The notes below the pieces were generated by a model. The model saw only the letters and a list, made by a program, of their open reading frames with translations, ran no database searches and was not told the origin of the DNA. From Notolepis coatsorum (Eukaryota > Chordata > Actinopteri > Aulopiformes > Paralepididae): a DNA stretch of 64,000 nucleotides. The DNA is taken from the NCBI GenBank assembly GCA_963971535.1, contig OZ020594.1, positions 113,323,474 through 113,387,473 of the forward strand, read 5' to 3'. The translations under genes and the position numbers were made by a program. This document shows positions 22,637 through 33,553 of the stretch, piece after piece (position 1 is the first letter of the stretch; every line of letters begins with the position of its first letter).

Positions 22637-22907
22637 ACATTGACCACCAATATAGCATGTACATAAAGACCCAGTGCCTCATCCGGAGCTAACAGTGTAT
22701 TGCACTACCACAGGACCTAGCATGTCCTACCATGCTCTGTAAATAACTCATGTACATATACCGATATGCCCTACTCTGTTTACTTGTTTTATTGCACAAT
22801 GTCGTTCTATTGGATTCTATTATATGTTATTACTATTGTATTATGCACATCGTTACGGGCAAGACCACCCGCATTTCATTGTAAACTTGTATGCAAATAA
22901 ACAACTT
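22637..22907. other. MULE 3' region
   Basis: Between the transposase end and the inner edge of the right inverted repeat. Non-coding. Contains AATAAA-like motifs at the right (GCAAATAAACAAC) that could serve as the polyadenylation signal. Confidence 0.5.
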
Positions 22908-22967
22908 GTGACAAATAAAACTCTTGACTTGACTTGACCACCAGCCTCTCTCTCTTAAGGCATTAAC
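22908..22967 (-). repeat. MULE right terminal inverted repeat, inner part
   Basis: AAATAAAACTCTTGACTTGA then CTTGACCACCAGCCT is the complement of 16764-16800. The repeat is split here by the DIRS element and resumes at 44319. Confidence 0.75.
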
Positions 22968-23168
22968 GATAGGTTATGTAGATAACCTAGTTATATCAGT
23001 ATTGGCTGAGCGTCCCGCTCTGAGCCTTACGAGATACCTCCTATCTCCTATGATACCTAATGTATCTCCCACGAATAAAAACACATGCACCCCACCTGTA
23101 TGGGGCCCCGCCCCTTATGGTGGCACAGCCCATATAACCATGACTCTGGTCATGAAACACCCTTCCTC
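22968..23168 (-). repeat. DIRS terminal inverted repeat, downstream end
   Basis: From about 23005 to 23168 it is a near-perfect complement of 44140-44290 (CGTCCCGCTCTGAGCCTTAC, GAATAAAAACACATGCACC, CATGACTCTGGTCATGAAAC). The outermost 40 bases differ between the two ends. This is normal for DIRS elements, and both versions are recorded in the internal complementary region. Confidence 0.85.
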
Positions 23169-23218
23169 GCCAAAACCCGTCCCAGGAAAAGATCCCTCAA
23201 GAGGGAACTCAGGGCCGC

Positions 23219-23322
23219 GCAGAGCGGGACGCTCAGCCAATACTAATATAACTAGGTTATCTACATAACCTATCGTTATATATCGTATTTGCATCGCGTC
23301 CCGCTCTGAGCCTTACGAGATA
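23219..23322 (-). repeat. DIRS internal complementary region
   Basis: 23219-23274 is the complement of the left outer end (22968-23023, one mismatch seen). 23275-23322 is the complement of the right outer end (44271-44318). They meet at GTT (23275-23277). In the DIRS model this segment templates completion of both ends and formation of a single-stranded circle, so its match to both termini supports a recently complete element. Confidence 0.85.
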
Positions 23323-23547
23323 ATGGGGAAGAGCGGGCGCGAGACCCGACAGATGTACCCCCTGAGGACCCGTAAGCCCACATCAAGGGGTGCGGGGAGC
23401 CCTGTCACCCCATCCTTCCTAACGAAGGGGGGGCGCAGTCAACTCCACCTGAATGCGAACAAGAGGGAACTAGAACCCCTTGAACACACCGTACAGGCGG
23501 AACCACGTGTGACTCAACACACTGTGGCCCATACCCATACACTCCTG

Positions 23548-24579
23548 CTACCCGACCAAAGGACGGGAAGCAGGAAAGGCCACAGACCCCAGAACAGCCT
23601 GGGAGACAGAACCCCCGGTCATGTCCATGAGGTAAAACCTTACAAAGGGGCCCGGTGAGGACCATGAAGCTGCAGCACAGATGTCCTCCACCGAGGCCCC
23701 ACCCAGGAGAGCGGCAGAGGCAGCCACCCCACGAGTGGAGTGCGCCCTGACGCCCCCAGGGGGATCCTGCCCAGCCAACGTGTAGCAGAGGGCAATACCC
23801 TCGCACAACCAATGGGACAGGCGCTGCTTCGACAGTGCCTTACCAGCACGAGCCCCACCGTAACAGACAAAAAGCTGGTCGGTAACCCTGAAGTCCTGAG
23901 TACGGCCGAGGTAAATCCCCAAAGCACGGACTGGACATGACAGGTGAAGGCCCGCATCTAACTCACTAGTGTGAGGAGGAGGACGAAAAGCCTGAACCAC
24001 AATATCCCGGGAGCGGAAGGAACTCCGGATATTCTTAGGCACGAAAGCAGGATTAGGTCGCAGAGTGGCACCGCAATCGGTCCGAAAAGACAGGCACTCT
24101 GGACGTACCGAGAGAGCACAGAGCTCACCCACGCGTTTAGCGGAAGTGACAGCCAGTAGGAACGCGGTCTTGAAAGACAGCCGTCCCAACGGCGCCTGCT
24201 CGAGCGGCTCAAACGGGGCCAAGGATAACCGACCGAGGACCAATTGAAGATCCCAAGTCGGAGCCAAGGAGCGTTGCACCGGCTTAACGCGTCGAGCGCC
24301 AAGCAGGAAACGCTTCACAAGAGGGTGGCTGAACAAAACAGTCCCCTCAAAACCCTCATGATAGGAGGATATAGCTGCCGCATATACCCTCACTGTCGAA
24401 GCCGACAGCCTACCAAGAAGAGACTGGAGATAACCCAGAACAGCATCCAGGGGGCAGGAGACTGGGTCCCAGCCCCCCCCCTTACACCACTCTTGGAACG
24501 CACGCCACCTGCCCGCGTAAACCGCGACAGTGGAGGGAGCATGCGCACACCGGATGGTATCAACCACCGCGGGATCCAT
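23548..24579 (-). CDS. DIRS tyrosine recombinase
   Basis: Integrates the circular DIRS intermediate by site-specific recombination. The chosen Met begins MDPAVVDTIR (24579), giving about 344 residues. The N-terminal SAM-like core-binding region contains PSTVAVYAGRW. The catalytic domain shows the first Arg in TSAKRVGELCAL, the H-x-x-R box HSTRGVAA and the nucleophile region FVRFYLMD near the C-terminus. No internal stop is present. The retrovirus is inserted upstream of this Met (24717), separating it from the RT part of the same element. Confidence 0.8.
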   Translation of the reverse strand: MDPAVVDTIRCAHAPSTVAVYAGRWRAFQEWCKGGGWDPVSCPLDAVLGYLQSLLGRLSASTVRVYAAAISSYHEGFEGTVLFSHPLVKRFLLGARRVKPVQRSLAPTWDLQLVLGRLSLAPFEPLEQAPLGRLSFKTAFLLAVTSAKRVGELCALSVRPECLSFRTDCGATLRPNPAFVPKNIRSSFRSRDIVVQAFRPPPHTSELDAGLHLSCPVRALGIYLGRTQDFRVTDQLFVCYGGARAGKALSKQRLSHWLCEGIALCYTLAGQDPPGGVRAHSTRGVAASAALLGGASVEDICAAASWSSPGPFVRFYLMDMTGGSVSQAVLGSVAFPASRPLVG

Positions 24580-24717
24580 CCTCTCCAGACTCACCCTCCC
24601 ACCAGCCACACCACCAGGCGTTGACCCAACACCGGAGGCTGGAAAAGCACTCCGTTGTGCTGCGAGAGAGCCGTCGCTGACCACGGAATGACCCAAGGAG
24701 GAGCGACCAGAAGCTGG

Positions 24718-25368
24718 TGTTGGGGAAAATGTGTATATGAAGTGAACTAGTTTAATATAGGTCAACTAAGCAGTACTGAAAGACGGTCTGGCTGATGTTC
24801 TTAAAACAACTTTGAGATAGGCAGATAGACATTTCAGTACATCACGTCGTGTGCTTTTAATCTTGTACATCATATCGTGTGCTTTTAATCTTGTACATCA
24901 TATCGTGTGCTTTTAATCTTGTACATCATATCTTGTCCTTTTCTCTCTTTCATACACACACATATACACACACACATCTCACTAATCTTGACTCTCTCTT
25001 TCATACACACACATACACACACACATCTCACTAATCTTGACTCTCTCTTTCACACACACACATATACACACACACATCTCACTCAATCGCATCTCTCTTC
25101 GATGTTAAATCTATGTGTCATTTTAATGTACGTCATGTCATATCTGATATAATATGTCACGTCATCATATCTGTCATGGGGGGGCAGGGCTGAGAAGGGA
25201 TTTATGGGACAGGCAGAGGGATTGAGAAGTTAGAGTGTTTTTCTTCAACTGTGGTGACCGTCTGCTGATCCATAGCTTCTGCTGTTAAACCTTCTGTCCT
25301 TAAATAAATTGCCTGTTGAAACTGGAAATAACGTCTCCTGCTGTGTTAACGACTACTCAGCCACAACA
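24718..25368 (+). repeat. LTR 1 (5' side, outer)
   Basis: 651 bases, TG...CA ends (TGTTGGGGAAAATG to CAGCCACAACA). U3 contains three 28-base repeats with GTGTGCTTTTAATCTTGTAC and CA-rich repeats. By eye it differs from LTR 2 by a 2-base loss in a CA run near 25010. Followed by TTAA (25369-25372) and LTR 2. Confidence 0.92.
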
Positions 25369-25372
25369 TTAA

Positions 25373-26025
25373 TGTTGGGGAAAATGTGTATATGAAGTGA
25401 ACTAGTTTAATATAGGTCAACTAAGCAGTACTGAAAGACGGTCTGGCTGATGTTCTTAAAACAACTTTGAGATAGGCAGATAGACATTTCAGTACATCAC
25501 GTCGTGTGCTTTTAATCTTGTACATCATATCGTGTGCTTTTAATCTTGTACATCATATCGTGTGCTTTTAATCTTGTACATCATATCTTGTCCTTTTCTC
25601 TCTTTCATACACACACATATACACACACACATCTCACTAATCTTGACTCTCTCTTTCATACACACACATATACACACACACATCTCACTAATCTTGACTC
25701 TCTCTTTCACACACACACATATACACACACACATCTCACTCAATCGCATCTCTCTTCGATGTTAAATCTATGTGTCATTTTAATGTACGTCATGTCATAT
25801 CTGATATAATATGTCACGTCATCATATCTGTCATGGGGGGGCAGGGCTGAGAAGGGATTTATGGGACAGGCAGAGGGATTGAGAAGTTAGAGTGTTTTTC
25901 TTCAACTGTGGTGACCGTCTGCTGATCCATAGCTTCTGCTGTTAAACCTTCTGTCCTTAAATAAATTGCCTGTTGAAACTGGAAATAACGTCTCCTGCTG
26001 TGTTAACGACTACTCAGCCACAACA
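25373..26025 (+). repeat. LTR 2 (5' side, inner; canonical 5' LTR)
   Basis: 653 bases. Putative TATA-like TATAAT near 25805 and poly(A) signal AATAAA at 25960-25965. This LTR directly precedes TT and the primer site, so it is the one expected to drive the genomic transcript. Confidence 0.92.
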
Positions 26026-26027
26026 TT

Positions 26028-26045
26028 TGGTGACCCCGACGTGAT
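26028..26045 (+). promoter_or_regulatory. Primer binding site, tRNA-Trp
   Basis: TGGTGACCCCGACGTGAT is the 18-base site known from avian leukosis/Rous sarcoma viruses and complementary to the 3' end of tRNA-Trp. It lies two bases (TT) after the LTR 2 CA end, the normal retroviral spacing. Confidence 0.85.
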
Positions 26046-26740
26046 AGATTGCTCCACCGGGCCTTTCATACGGCCAGTTCCTGGAATCTCCCGTAGACAT
26101 TCTGGCGGTTGTCGACAAAGAAGGTGAGCGTTGTGCTTTTTATTATAATAATCCGTGAGAGATTCTGCGGGAGGAAAAAGTGAGCTGGCTGTGTGACTGG
26201 TTTTGGATGGACGACTAGAAAACGAACACGAGTGGTGAGGTGTTGACACTAGGGCGAATCCTCTTTTAACAGGCTATAAATGCGCCACTAATCAATTTTA
26301 ATTGCATGTTTTCGACCTGTTTGGTCAAACTTTTCTCTGACCCTTTACAAAACACTCTCCCTATTCCCCACTTCCTTGTTATAACTGTGGTTGGCTGGTC
26401 ATGGTTGTTTTGTAGGTTCCGGCCCTCTCATACACACACATACACCCACACACACGTACACACATAACTCTCTCAGAGACACATACACACTCATTCTCAT
26501 CTAGGAGAGACAGCGCTCCGAGAGGGATGTGAGTTCACTCTGATCTTTTTAAGAACGAAGATAGTAGATAGTGCATCCGTGGGTGGGTAGCTACAGAGAG
26601 GCCAGCTGTGATAATATGAGCAGAGATTGAAAAACAAATTGCGTTTGACGAGACTCTAGTTTGTTTCCACTGTTGGGCCTTGCTATATTTACCTAATATA
26701 AATACTCCTTTCCTTTATATACTCGACCGGCCGGTTGTAA
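26046..26740 (+). other. Retroviral leader, first part
   Basis: No open gene. Contains GAAGGTGAGCG near 26120, a plausible splice donor for subgenomic env RNA, and short CA runs near 26430-26490. Packaging signals would be expected here but cannot be identified by eye. Confidence 0.45.
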
Positions 26741-27482
26741 ACACATACACACACACACAGTCACACACACACACACAGTCACACACAGACACAAACAGAC
26801 GCACACACACACAGTCACACACAGACACACACACACACACACAGACACACACACACACACACACCACACACACACACACACACAGCACACACACACACAC
26901 ACACACCACACACACACACAGCACACACACACACACACACAGACACAGTCACACAGACACACACACCGACACACACACACACACATTCCTGTGTACACAC
27001 ATACAATACACACATACAATACACCCACACGTCTGTGCAAAGACACAGACACACACACAGACACACACACACACACCGACACACACACACACACACATTC
27101 CTGTGTCCCGGTAGACAGCGGGTTGTGAGGCAGGCGGGTGGAGTTAAACCTGCTGATTACATACATACACACATACAATACACACATACAATACACACAC
27201 ACGTCTGTGCAAAGACACACAGACACACACACACACACACAGACATACACACACACTCACCACACACAGACATACACACACACTCACCACACACAGACAC
27301 ACACACACACACACACCGACACACACACACACACACCGACATACACACACACACAGTCACACACACACAGTCACACACACACAGTCACACACAGACAAAC
27401 ACAGTCACACACACACAGTCACACACAGACAAACAGACGCACACACACACACACACACACAGACAGACACACACACACACCG

Positions 27483-27517
<35 letters not shown>

Positions 27518-27860
27518 CACACACACACAGACATACACACACACACACACACACACACAGTCACACACACACAGTCACACACACACAGTCACACACAGAC
27601 AAACACAGTCACACACAGACAAACAGACGCACACACACACACACACACAGACAGACACACACACACACCGACATACACACACACACACACACCGACACAC
27701 ACACACACACACCGACATACACACACACACACACACACACAGTCACACACACACAGTCACACACACACAGTCACACACAGACAAACACAGTCACACACAC
27801 ACAGTCACACACAGACAAACAGACGCACACACACACACAGACAGACACACACACACACCG

Positions 27861-27895
<35 letters not shown>

Positions 27896-27990
27896 CACAC
27901 ACACACAGAGTCACACACAGACACAAACAGACACAGTCACACACAGACACAAACAGACGCACACACACACAGTCACACACAGACACACAC
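26741..27990 (+). repeat. (CA)n-rich microsatellite in the retroviral leader
   Basis: About 1.25 kb of ACAC runs punctuated by CAGTCACACA, CAGACACA and CCGACATACA. Open frames on both strands (His-Thr or Cys-Val repeats) are low-complexity artefacts. It includes several internal duplicates of about 250 bases, indicating expansion by slippage and unequal exchange. Confidence 0.95.
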
Positions 27991-28355
27991 ACCGCATTGT
28001 ACAACCAGGTTAACCGTGTCCTGGCTGTCGTACAACCAGGTTAACCGTGTCCTGGCTGTAAGTAGAGTAGTAGCATTGTACAACCAGGTTAACCGTGTCC
28101 TGGCTGTCGTACAACCAGGTTAACCGTGTCCTGGCTGTAAGTAGAGTAGTAGCATTGTACAACCAGGTTAACCGTGTCCTGGCTGTCGTACAACCAGGTT
28201 AACCGTGTCCTGGCTGTAAGTAGCATTGTACAACCAGGTTAACCGTGTCCTGGCTGTCGTACAACCAGGTTAACCGTGTCCTGGCTGTAAGTAGAACCAG
28301 GTTAACCGTGTCCTGGCTGGAGTAGTAGAACCAGGTTAACCGTGTCCTGGCTGTA
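27991..28355 (+). repeat. 30-base minisatellite in the retroviral leader
   Basis: About a dozen copies of a unit built on ACCAGGTTAACCGTGTCCTG plus GCTGT, partly as direct pairs separated by AAGTAGAGTAGTAGCATTGT. Ends about 160 bases before the gag start. Non-coding. Confidence 0.9.
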
Positions 28356-28518
28356 GTACAACCACACACACACACACACACACAATAAACACACACACAC
28401 ACTAAAGAACGGAATAAACACACAAGACATATACAAAGTTAGTAAGCACGAACAACTACACACTTGGCATAACGGTTTGTTTTCACTGAGTGCCTCACCT
28501 GTCCTAAATTCAATCAAG

Positions 28519-30321
28519 ATGCATACAGCAGAAGACATACTGTTAGACCGCAACCCGCTCCTAAAAAACCTAATTCTCAAGGTAGGTGTCCGTTGGCAGA
28601 GGCGTACAAAGGCCGGGGACACAAAATGGCCTTCCGGAGGTACTTTTGATCTCGACCTATGCGAAGAGATGAATGTAATGATTCGTAACCACAAGCCAGG
28701 CGACAACAGCAAAAAGAGGTTGAAAAAGAGGACAGAAGAGTTGGGGGTAATGAAGCTCTACGCCCAGAAGGGGAGAGCATACAGGCAGGAAGCTTTAGCG
28801 CTAAATCAGAGAGAGACGGATATAGGGAAACCAACATCCCCACCTTATGTCACGCAATTGCCGGTGGGCACTGTGACAATAAGAGGAGAATATGAGGAGA
28901 CGGAATTAGGGACCCCCGCTAGGTCAGAAACCCCCGCTAGATCAGAGACCTCCCTTAGGCGAGATACCCCCCCCAAACTGACCCCGCAGGATCTCTATCC
29001 GAAAGACCTGGCGGCATATGGCGAGACAGTACGTCGGAAGTTGTATACTGCAGAGGAAGAGGAGGTAGAGAACCTGGGCAGGCAGAGGGAGGGAGTCGGG
29101 AGGAAGATAGAGGAAGAGCCCCGTCAAAATGTGGCACAGCAGACATCAGAGAAACACGGAGCGTGTGGCCACACTAAACTGTTGACTGAGGAGGAAGATG
29201 AGAATGACACGAAACCAGGACAGGAGAAAGGAAACATTACAGGAACCCTGACTTTCGCCCCTACATTCGTGGGAAGTGTGACAAGCACAGGCCAGTTTCC
29301 CCTGCTAATAAAGGGGAACGATATCTTTCACATGCCATGGTCACCTCTAGACATCGATGGTTTAATAGTAAGACTACCGGACCTTTCAGAAGGAGCCTCC
29401 AGGTGGATCACGCAGTTTGAGGAAAATACGTCATCTTTTCTGCTAGCAGTGGGTGACGTCAAATCCCTGTTGACGCGTTTGCTAGGAGTTGGTGCCTGCC
29501 GGGACATCATGGGTGATACATCGATGCGAGTGGCATGCGACACGCAGGCCCATGATGGAGACATATTCAACGCGCATAGAGCGGCGTTGTGGTACAAACT
29601 CAGGAATCAATATCCATCACGTATTAATCCGGCAAAACTGGCAGGCAACCCCATAATGGAGACGGAAGGGCCTGGCGCCTATGTGAACAAAGTACTGAAG
29701 GAGTGGAGAGGTGAGCTAGGACACAACCCAGAAATTGACCCGTTGCAGAGAGCGATGTTTAGAGAAAGCGTGATGAGAGGGCTTCCAGAGGTGGTTAAGA
29801 ATAGACTGGAAGACGTGGTGGGGTTAATGGACATGACTTATCCTTTGTTCTGTGCACATGTAACACATAGTGTGGAGAAGCAAAGGGCTCAGGAGCAGAA
29901 AGTCAGGGATCAGGATAGAAATGACGCAAGGAAGTTAACTCAGCAACAACTGCAGCCCCAAAGGAGGCTGCAGGCAGTAATGGTGTCATCTGCTACCTCT
30001 CCACCCATGCAGGACCAGGGACCCCCGCCTGCACCTCAGGTAGTGAGAAGCTATGGCTATAGTTCACAGAACCAGGCGTCCAGGTGGCAGGCAGGGAATG
30101 GGCAATCAGGCCCACGGTTTACACAGGGACCGGGGAACGAACAACAGTTTCCCCGTTTCCACTGTTGGAACTGCGGCATGCAGGGACACAGGGAAATGAG
30201 ATGTGGGCAACCATACCGTCCCGGCTCGGAGTATGGAAGACCCGTGCGCCAGGGGGAGTCACAAGGGCCCTACAACCAGGGGGAGACAGGAGGGCCCCGA
30301 AACCAGGGGGGTAATCACTAG
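28519..30321 (+). CDS. gag: Retroviral Gag
   Basis: Structural polyprotein of about 600 residues that assembles the particle and binds genomic RNA. The chosen Met starts MHTAEDILLD; an upstream in-frame ATG (28477) lies in leader-like sequence. The middle third carries the capsid-like region (PWSPLDIDGLIVRLPD onward). Residues about 555-568 form the zinc knuckle CWNCGMQGHREMRC (C-X2-C-X4-H-X4-C). The C-terminus is Gly/Arg/Gln rich. It ends at TAG (30319-30321), and the protease frame continues in phase immediately after, suggesting stop read-through as in gammaretroviruses. Confidence 0.85.
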   Translation: MHTAEDILLDRNPLLKNLILKVGVRWQRRTKAGDTKWPSGGTFDLDLCEEMNVMIRNHKPGDNSKKRLKKRTEELGVMKLYAQKGRAYRQEALALNQRETDIGKPTSPPYVTQLPVGTVTIRGEYEETELGTPARSETPARSETSLRRDTPPKLTPQDLYPKDLAAYGETVRRKLYTAEEEEVENLGRQREGVGRKIEEEPRQNVAQQTSEKHGACGHTKLLTEEEDENDTKPGQEKGNITGTLTFAPTFVGSVTSTGQFPLLIKGNDIFHMPWSPLDIDGLIVRLPDLSEGASRWITQFEENTSSFLLAVGDVKSLLTRLLGVGACRDIMGDTSMRVACDTQAHDGDIFNAHRAALWYKLRNQYPSRINPAKLAGNPIMETEGPGAYVNKVLKEWRGELGHNPEIDPLQRAMFRESVMRGLPEVVKNRLEDVVGLMDMTYPLFCAHVTHSVEKQRAQEQKVRDQDRNDARKLTQQQLQPQRRLQAVMVSSATSPPMQDQGPPPAPQVVRSYGYSSQNQASRWQAGNGQSGPRFTQGPGNEQQFPRFHCWNCGMQGHREMRCGQPYRPGSEYGRPVRQGESQGPYNQGETGGPRNQGGNH

Positions 30322-31377
30322 GGGTGCCCAGAGAATGCGACGGGGGGAAATCAAATGATTGTGGTTTCCAAGGGAGCTGAGCAAGAACCTATTCTGCAGG
30401 TCCTAGTGGAGGGTAAATTAACAGAGATGATGGCAGACACTGGAGCAGGTTTTTCCTGCATAAAGCAAAAATACGCCGCTCACTTACCCCAGTCTGGACA
30501 GTATGTTCGGACGGTCGGATTCTCGGGAAAAACACAATTAATACCCACGTCAGATCCAATCTCTATGACGTATAACAACAAGACCATAACAATACCTGTA
30601 TTAATTTCGGACAGCACCCCGCGCAATCTCTTGGGACGAGATGCAATGTGTAAACTAGGCTGTAAAATCCTATGTACGCCTGAGGGGATTCAAATTGAAC
30701 AAGACGTGTACCAAATGATGTTACAAGGGACAGGGGAGAAAGAGGCCACTGTGTTCTGGCTGGGCAACATAGATGCAGAGCTGCAAAGGGTCTGTGACCC
30801 CTGGGAGCCATTTCTGAAAACCCAACTGCCTCAGTCTAGACAAACAAACATGGAGGCACATTGCACACTACAGTATTTGACGAATAGTGACCTAGTTAGG
30901 AACAAGGCATGGTTGCAGGGACAGCCCGAGCAGGTGCAGATTAACTCATCTACGATAATTGTAGGGAGACAGGGCGCGGCGTTGAGGGTTAACACAAGTA
31001 AGTATCTACGGGAACAACATAGACTAAGAGACGCCGCCCCACACATCACTGAGAATAAATCCTGGTTACGAATCCGAACATCTAGGTTCAATGATACAGG
31101 AATCCGAGACTCAAAGGTGGGTCTCCACGGAATCTCCGCTAATTTGGAACAGCGCAGATGGGAGTTTCATAAAAATAATGATTTCCTTTTCAGTTTTGGC
31201 AAAACCGCAAGTAATCAGATTACCAGGAGACCCTTGCGTTATTCCAGAGGCGGATGCTTTGCTGGAACAGGACATGTTGGCGCGCACCCCAGAACGGTTG
31301 TGGTCAAAACACAACACAGATGTGGGTCTAATATTGTCGGCACAGCCAGTGAAGGTCAGGTTAAAGAAGGGTTGTAG
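30322..31377 (+). CDS. pro: Retroviral protease and start of Pol
   Basis: Same frame as gag, open directly after its UAG. The aspartic protease active site ADTGAG lies near 30433, with the second conserved motif RNLLGRD near 30630. About 110 residues of protease are followed by a linker without known motif. The reading frame of the reverse transcriptase lies in the next frame, so the useful part of this frame ends somewhere between 31090 and 31200. Whether that change is programmed or a mutation cannot be decided from one copy. Confidence 0.75.
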   Translation, partial: GCPENATGGNQMIVVSKGAEQEPILQVLVEGKLTEMMADTGAGFSCIKQKYAAHLPQSGQYVRTVGFSGKTQLIPTSDPISMTYNNKTITIPVLISDSTPRNLLGRDAMCKLGCKILCTPEGIQIEQDVYQMMLQGTGEKEATVFWLGNIDAELQRVCDPWEPFLKTQLPQSRQTNMEAHCTLQYLTNSDLVRNKAWLQGQPEQVQINSSTIIVGRQGAALRVNTSKYLREQHRLRDAAPHITENKSWLRIRTSRFNDTGIRDSKVGLHGISANLEQRRWEFHKNNDFLFSFGKTASNQITRRPLRYSRGGCFAGTGHVGAHPRTVVVKTQHRCGSNIVGTASEGQVKEGL

Positions 31378-32515
31378 ACCACCCTTTATCAGACAGTATA
31401 CAATGAAGCCAGAGTCGGAGGAAGCTATATCACATCAGATTGAGGGACTGTTAAAGGGGGGAGTGCTCGTCCCTTTCAAATCCAGATGTAATACACCTAT
31501 CCACCCAGTGCTAAAGGCGGACAGGGCTAGGTACAGACTGGTACACGATTTGAGGGCGGTGAACGACGTGGTGTCTGGACCAGAGGCGGAAGTCGCTAAT
31601 CCACACACCCTCCTGACAAACATCCCGAGTAGCTCGCAGTACTATACGGTCATTGATCTCACACAGGCATTCTTCAGTGTTCCATTGGAAAAAGAGTCTC
31701 AGTATCTGTTTGCTTTTACCCACAGGGGGAAACAATACTCTTACACCCGGTTGCCACAAGGGTTCGCGCACTCGCCACATTACTTCTCGAAGGCGCTCAA
31801 GGAAGACTTGCAAGGAGTGTGCGACACACTACTCAGCACGGTCTTACTGTATGCAGATGACATTCTAATCTGCTCGGATACACGTCAGCAGTGCCATGAG
31901 GACTCCATCAAAGTTTTGAGTGGATTGGCCGTGGGAGGCCACAAGGCATCCCGTTCAAAACTGCAGTACTGCCAGCCAAAAGTTGAGTACTTGTCTCGCG
32001 TCATTCAAAAGGGCATAAAAAACATCTCACCCACGCAGCTCGAAGCTGTATCCAAGGCACCTAGGCCATTGACGGTCCGACAGATGATGACGTTTTTAGG
32101 GATGACTGGGTACAGCTCTGAGTGGGTGGAGGACTATACGATAGCGACAGCGCCGTTGAGGATGATGATAAAAGAGGCGGGTACAGACAAGCTTCGCGCT
32201 CCCTTGACATGGACCGAGGAGGGGGAGGACGCGTTCATAAACATTAAGCGTCTGTTGTTACAGGCCCCTGCCCTGGCGCTGCCGGATTATGAGAAGTGTT
32301 TCCACCTATTCGTCTCACATAGAGCGCAGCATGCGACAGCTGTCCTGACTCAAACACAGGGGGGGAGTGGGAAAAAACAACCGATAGCATATTACTCTAG
32401 AGCTCTTTCGCCGGTAGAGCAGGGTCTGCCACCTTGTTATCAGGCCCTGGCCGCAGCACATTTGATGTATGAGAAAGCAACGGCCGTGACAATGGGATAT
32501 GATTTGGACACATCA
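31180..32515 (+). pseudogene. pol: Retroviral reverse transcriptase
   Basis: The frame (open from 31091 to 32536) encodes the RT palm and fingers: HPVLKADRARYRLVHDLRAV, VIDLTQAFFSVPL (first catalytic Asp), LPQGFAHSPHYF, and LLYADDILIC with the YADD catalytic pair. It continues through the connection region (TFLGMTGY, LTWTEEGEDAF). The frame is left near 32500, where the downstream RNase H frame takes over. A single-base indel there, and the change upstream near 31.1-31.2 kb, break pol. Confidence 0.85.
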
Positions 32516-33329
32516 CAAATTGGCAAACTTGATTGAAAGAGGCAAATTTGTTCTGACCAGCCAACGGCAACAGGCTTACATGAGGCTCCTGCAGTACTCG
32601 GATGTTACGATAAAAACATGCCACGGCAGTAACCCGGCGGATCTGGTACCACTCCCGAGCGAGGGTCAACCGCATGAGTGCGAGGTGGAGGTACAGGCTT
32701 TCGTGAAACTCCGTCCTGATTTGGGAGTCGACCCGCTCGCGATAGCAGAACTCTTGCTTTTTGTGGATGGGTCCTGCTATCGGGAGGGGGAAAATTTAAG
32801 GTCAGGATACGCCGTCGTACAGTGCAAACCTAACGGAGAAACACTAACAAGAAAGGCCGGACAATGCATGCAACCATGTTCGGCCCAGCTTGCAGAACTA
32901 ATAGCACTAACAGAAGCATGCATAATAGCTAAAGATCGCACGGTTAACATCTTTACAGACTCTGCTTATGCGCATGGCGTATGCCACCTATTCGCGGCCA
33001 TTTGGAAGGCAAGAGGCTTTAAGAAATCGGACGGCTCACCGATCCTTCACCACAAGCAGGTTGTGGCGCTTATTCAGGCTGTAAAGTTGCCCAAAAGCAT
33101 TGCTATCGTAAAGTGCCAGGCACACAGAAAAGACCTGTCCTTTGTGACGACGGGAAACAACGCGGCGGACGAGGCCGCGAAGGCGGCGGCTGCGGTGCCG
33201 TCCACGGCTGTTCTGATGTTTGCGGCCGAACTGACGACTGAGGTAACTGAGGATAATTTGAGTGATCTTCAGGACTCAGCCACGCAGGCCGAGAAACAGT
33301 CGTGGACGGAGATCTTCTGTCCTTGGTGA
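32499..33329 (+). pseudogene. pol: Retroviral RNase H
   Basis: Continues pol in the third frame. RNase H acidic residues are visible in LFVDGSCY, ELIALTEA, IFTDSAYA and GNNAADEAA, in the correct order and spacing; they degrade the RNA strand during reverse transcription. The domain appears complete. The frame ends at 33327-33329, while the integrase zinc-finger frame is already open alongside, implying another one-base change near 33300. Confidence 0.8.
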
Positions 33330-33553
33330 TACCTGAGGCTCATGGTGTTGATCACTGTGGAAGAGCAGAGACCCTGAGACGAATCACGAAAATGGGATTT
33401 TGGTCCCCAAAGCTTCAGGCACAAATTGACGTTACACTAGCCAGGTGTTTAACATGCTTACAGGGCAATGTGCGCAAAGGAGTACCGACAGTGGCGGCTT
33501 ACACACCCCTCCCTGAGGGACCATTCAGACACCTGATTATGGACTACACAGAT
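33302..33553 (+). CDS. pol: Integrase N-terminal part (first exon side of intron-like insert)
   Basis: Encodes the HHCC zinc domain (HGVDHCG then CLTC) and reaches the beginning of the catalytic core, ending with the first catalytic Asp motif (MDYTD). The next codon is TAG, which is the first triplet of the 951-base insert at 33554. Integrase joins viral DNA to the host chromosome using a D,D-35-E triad; only the first D lies in this segment. Confidence 0.8.

Noticed and set aside
23002-24624. Several plus-strand frames of 60-126 codons
   Set aside because: They lie opposite the DIRS tyrosine recombinase and terminal repeats and show no independent motif.
27035-28123. Long His/Thr-repeat open frames (and Cys/Val frames on the other strand)
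   Set aside because: They are translations of (CA)n repeats in the retroviral leader; no start context, no non-repeat domain.
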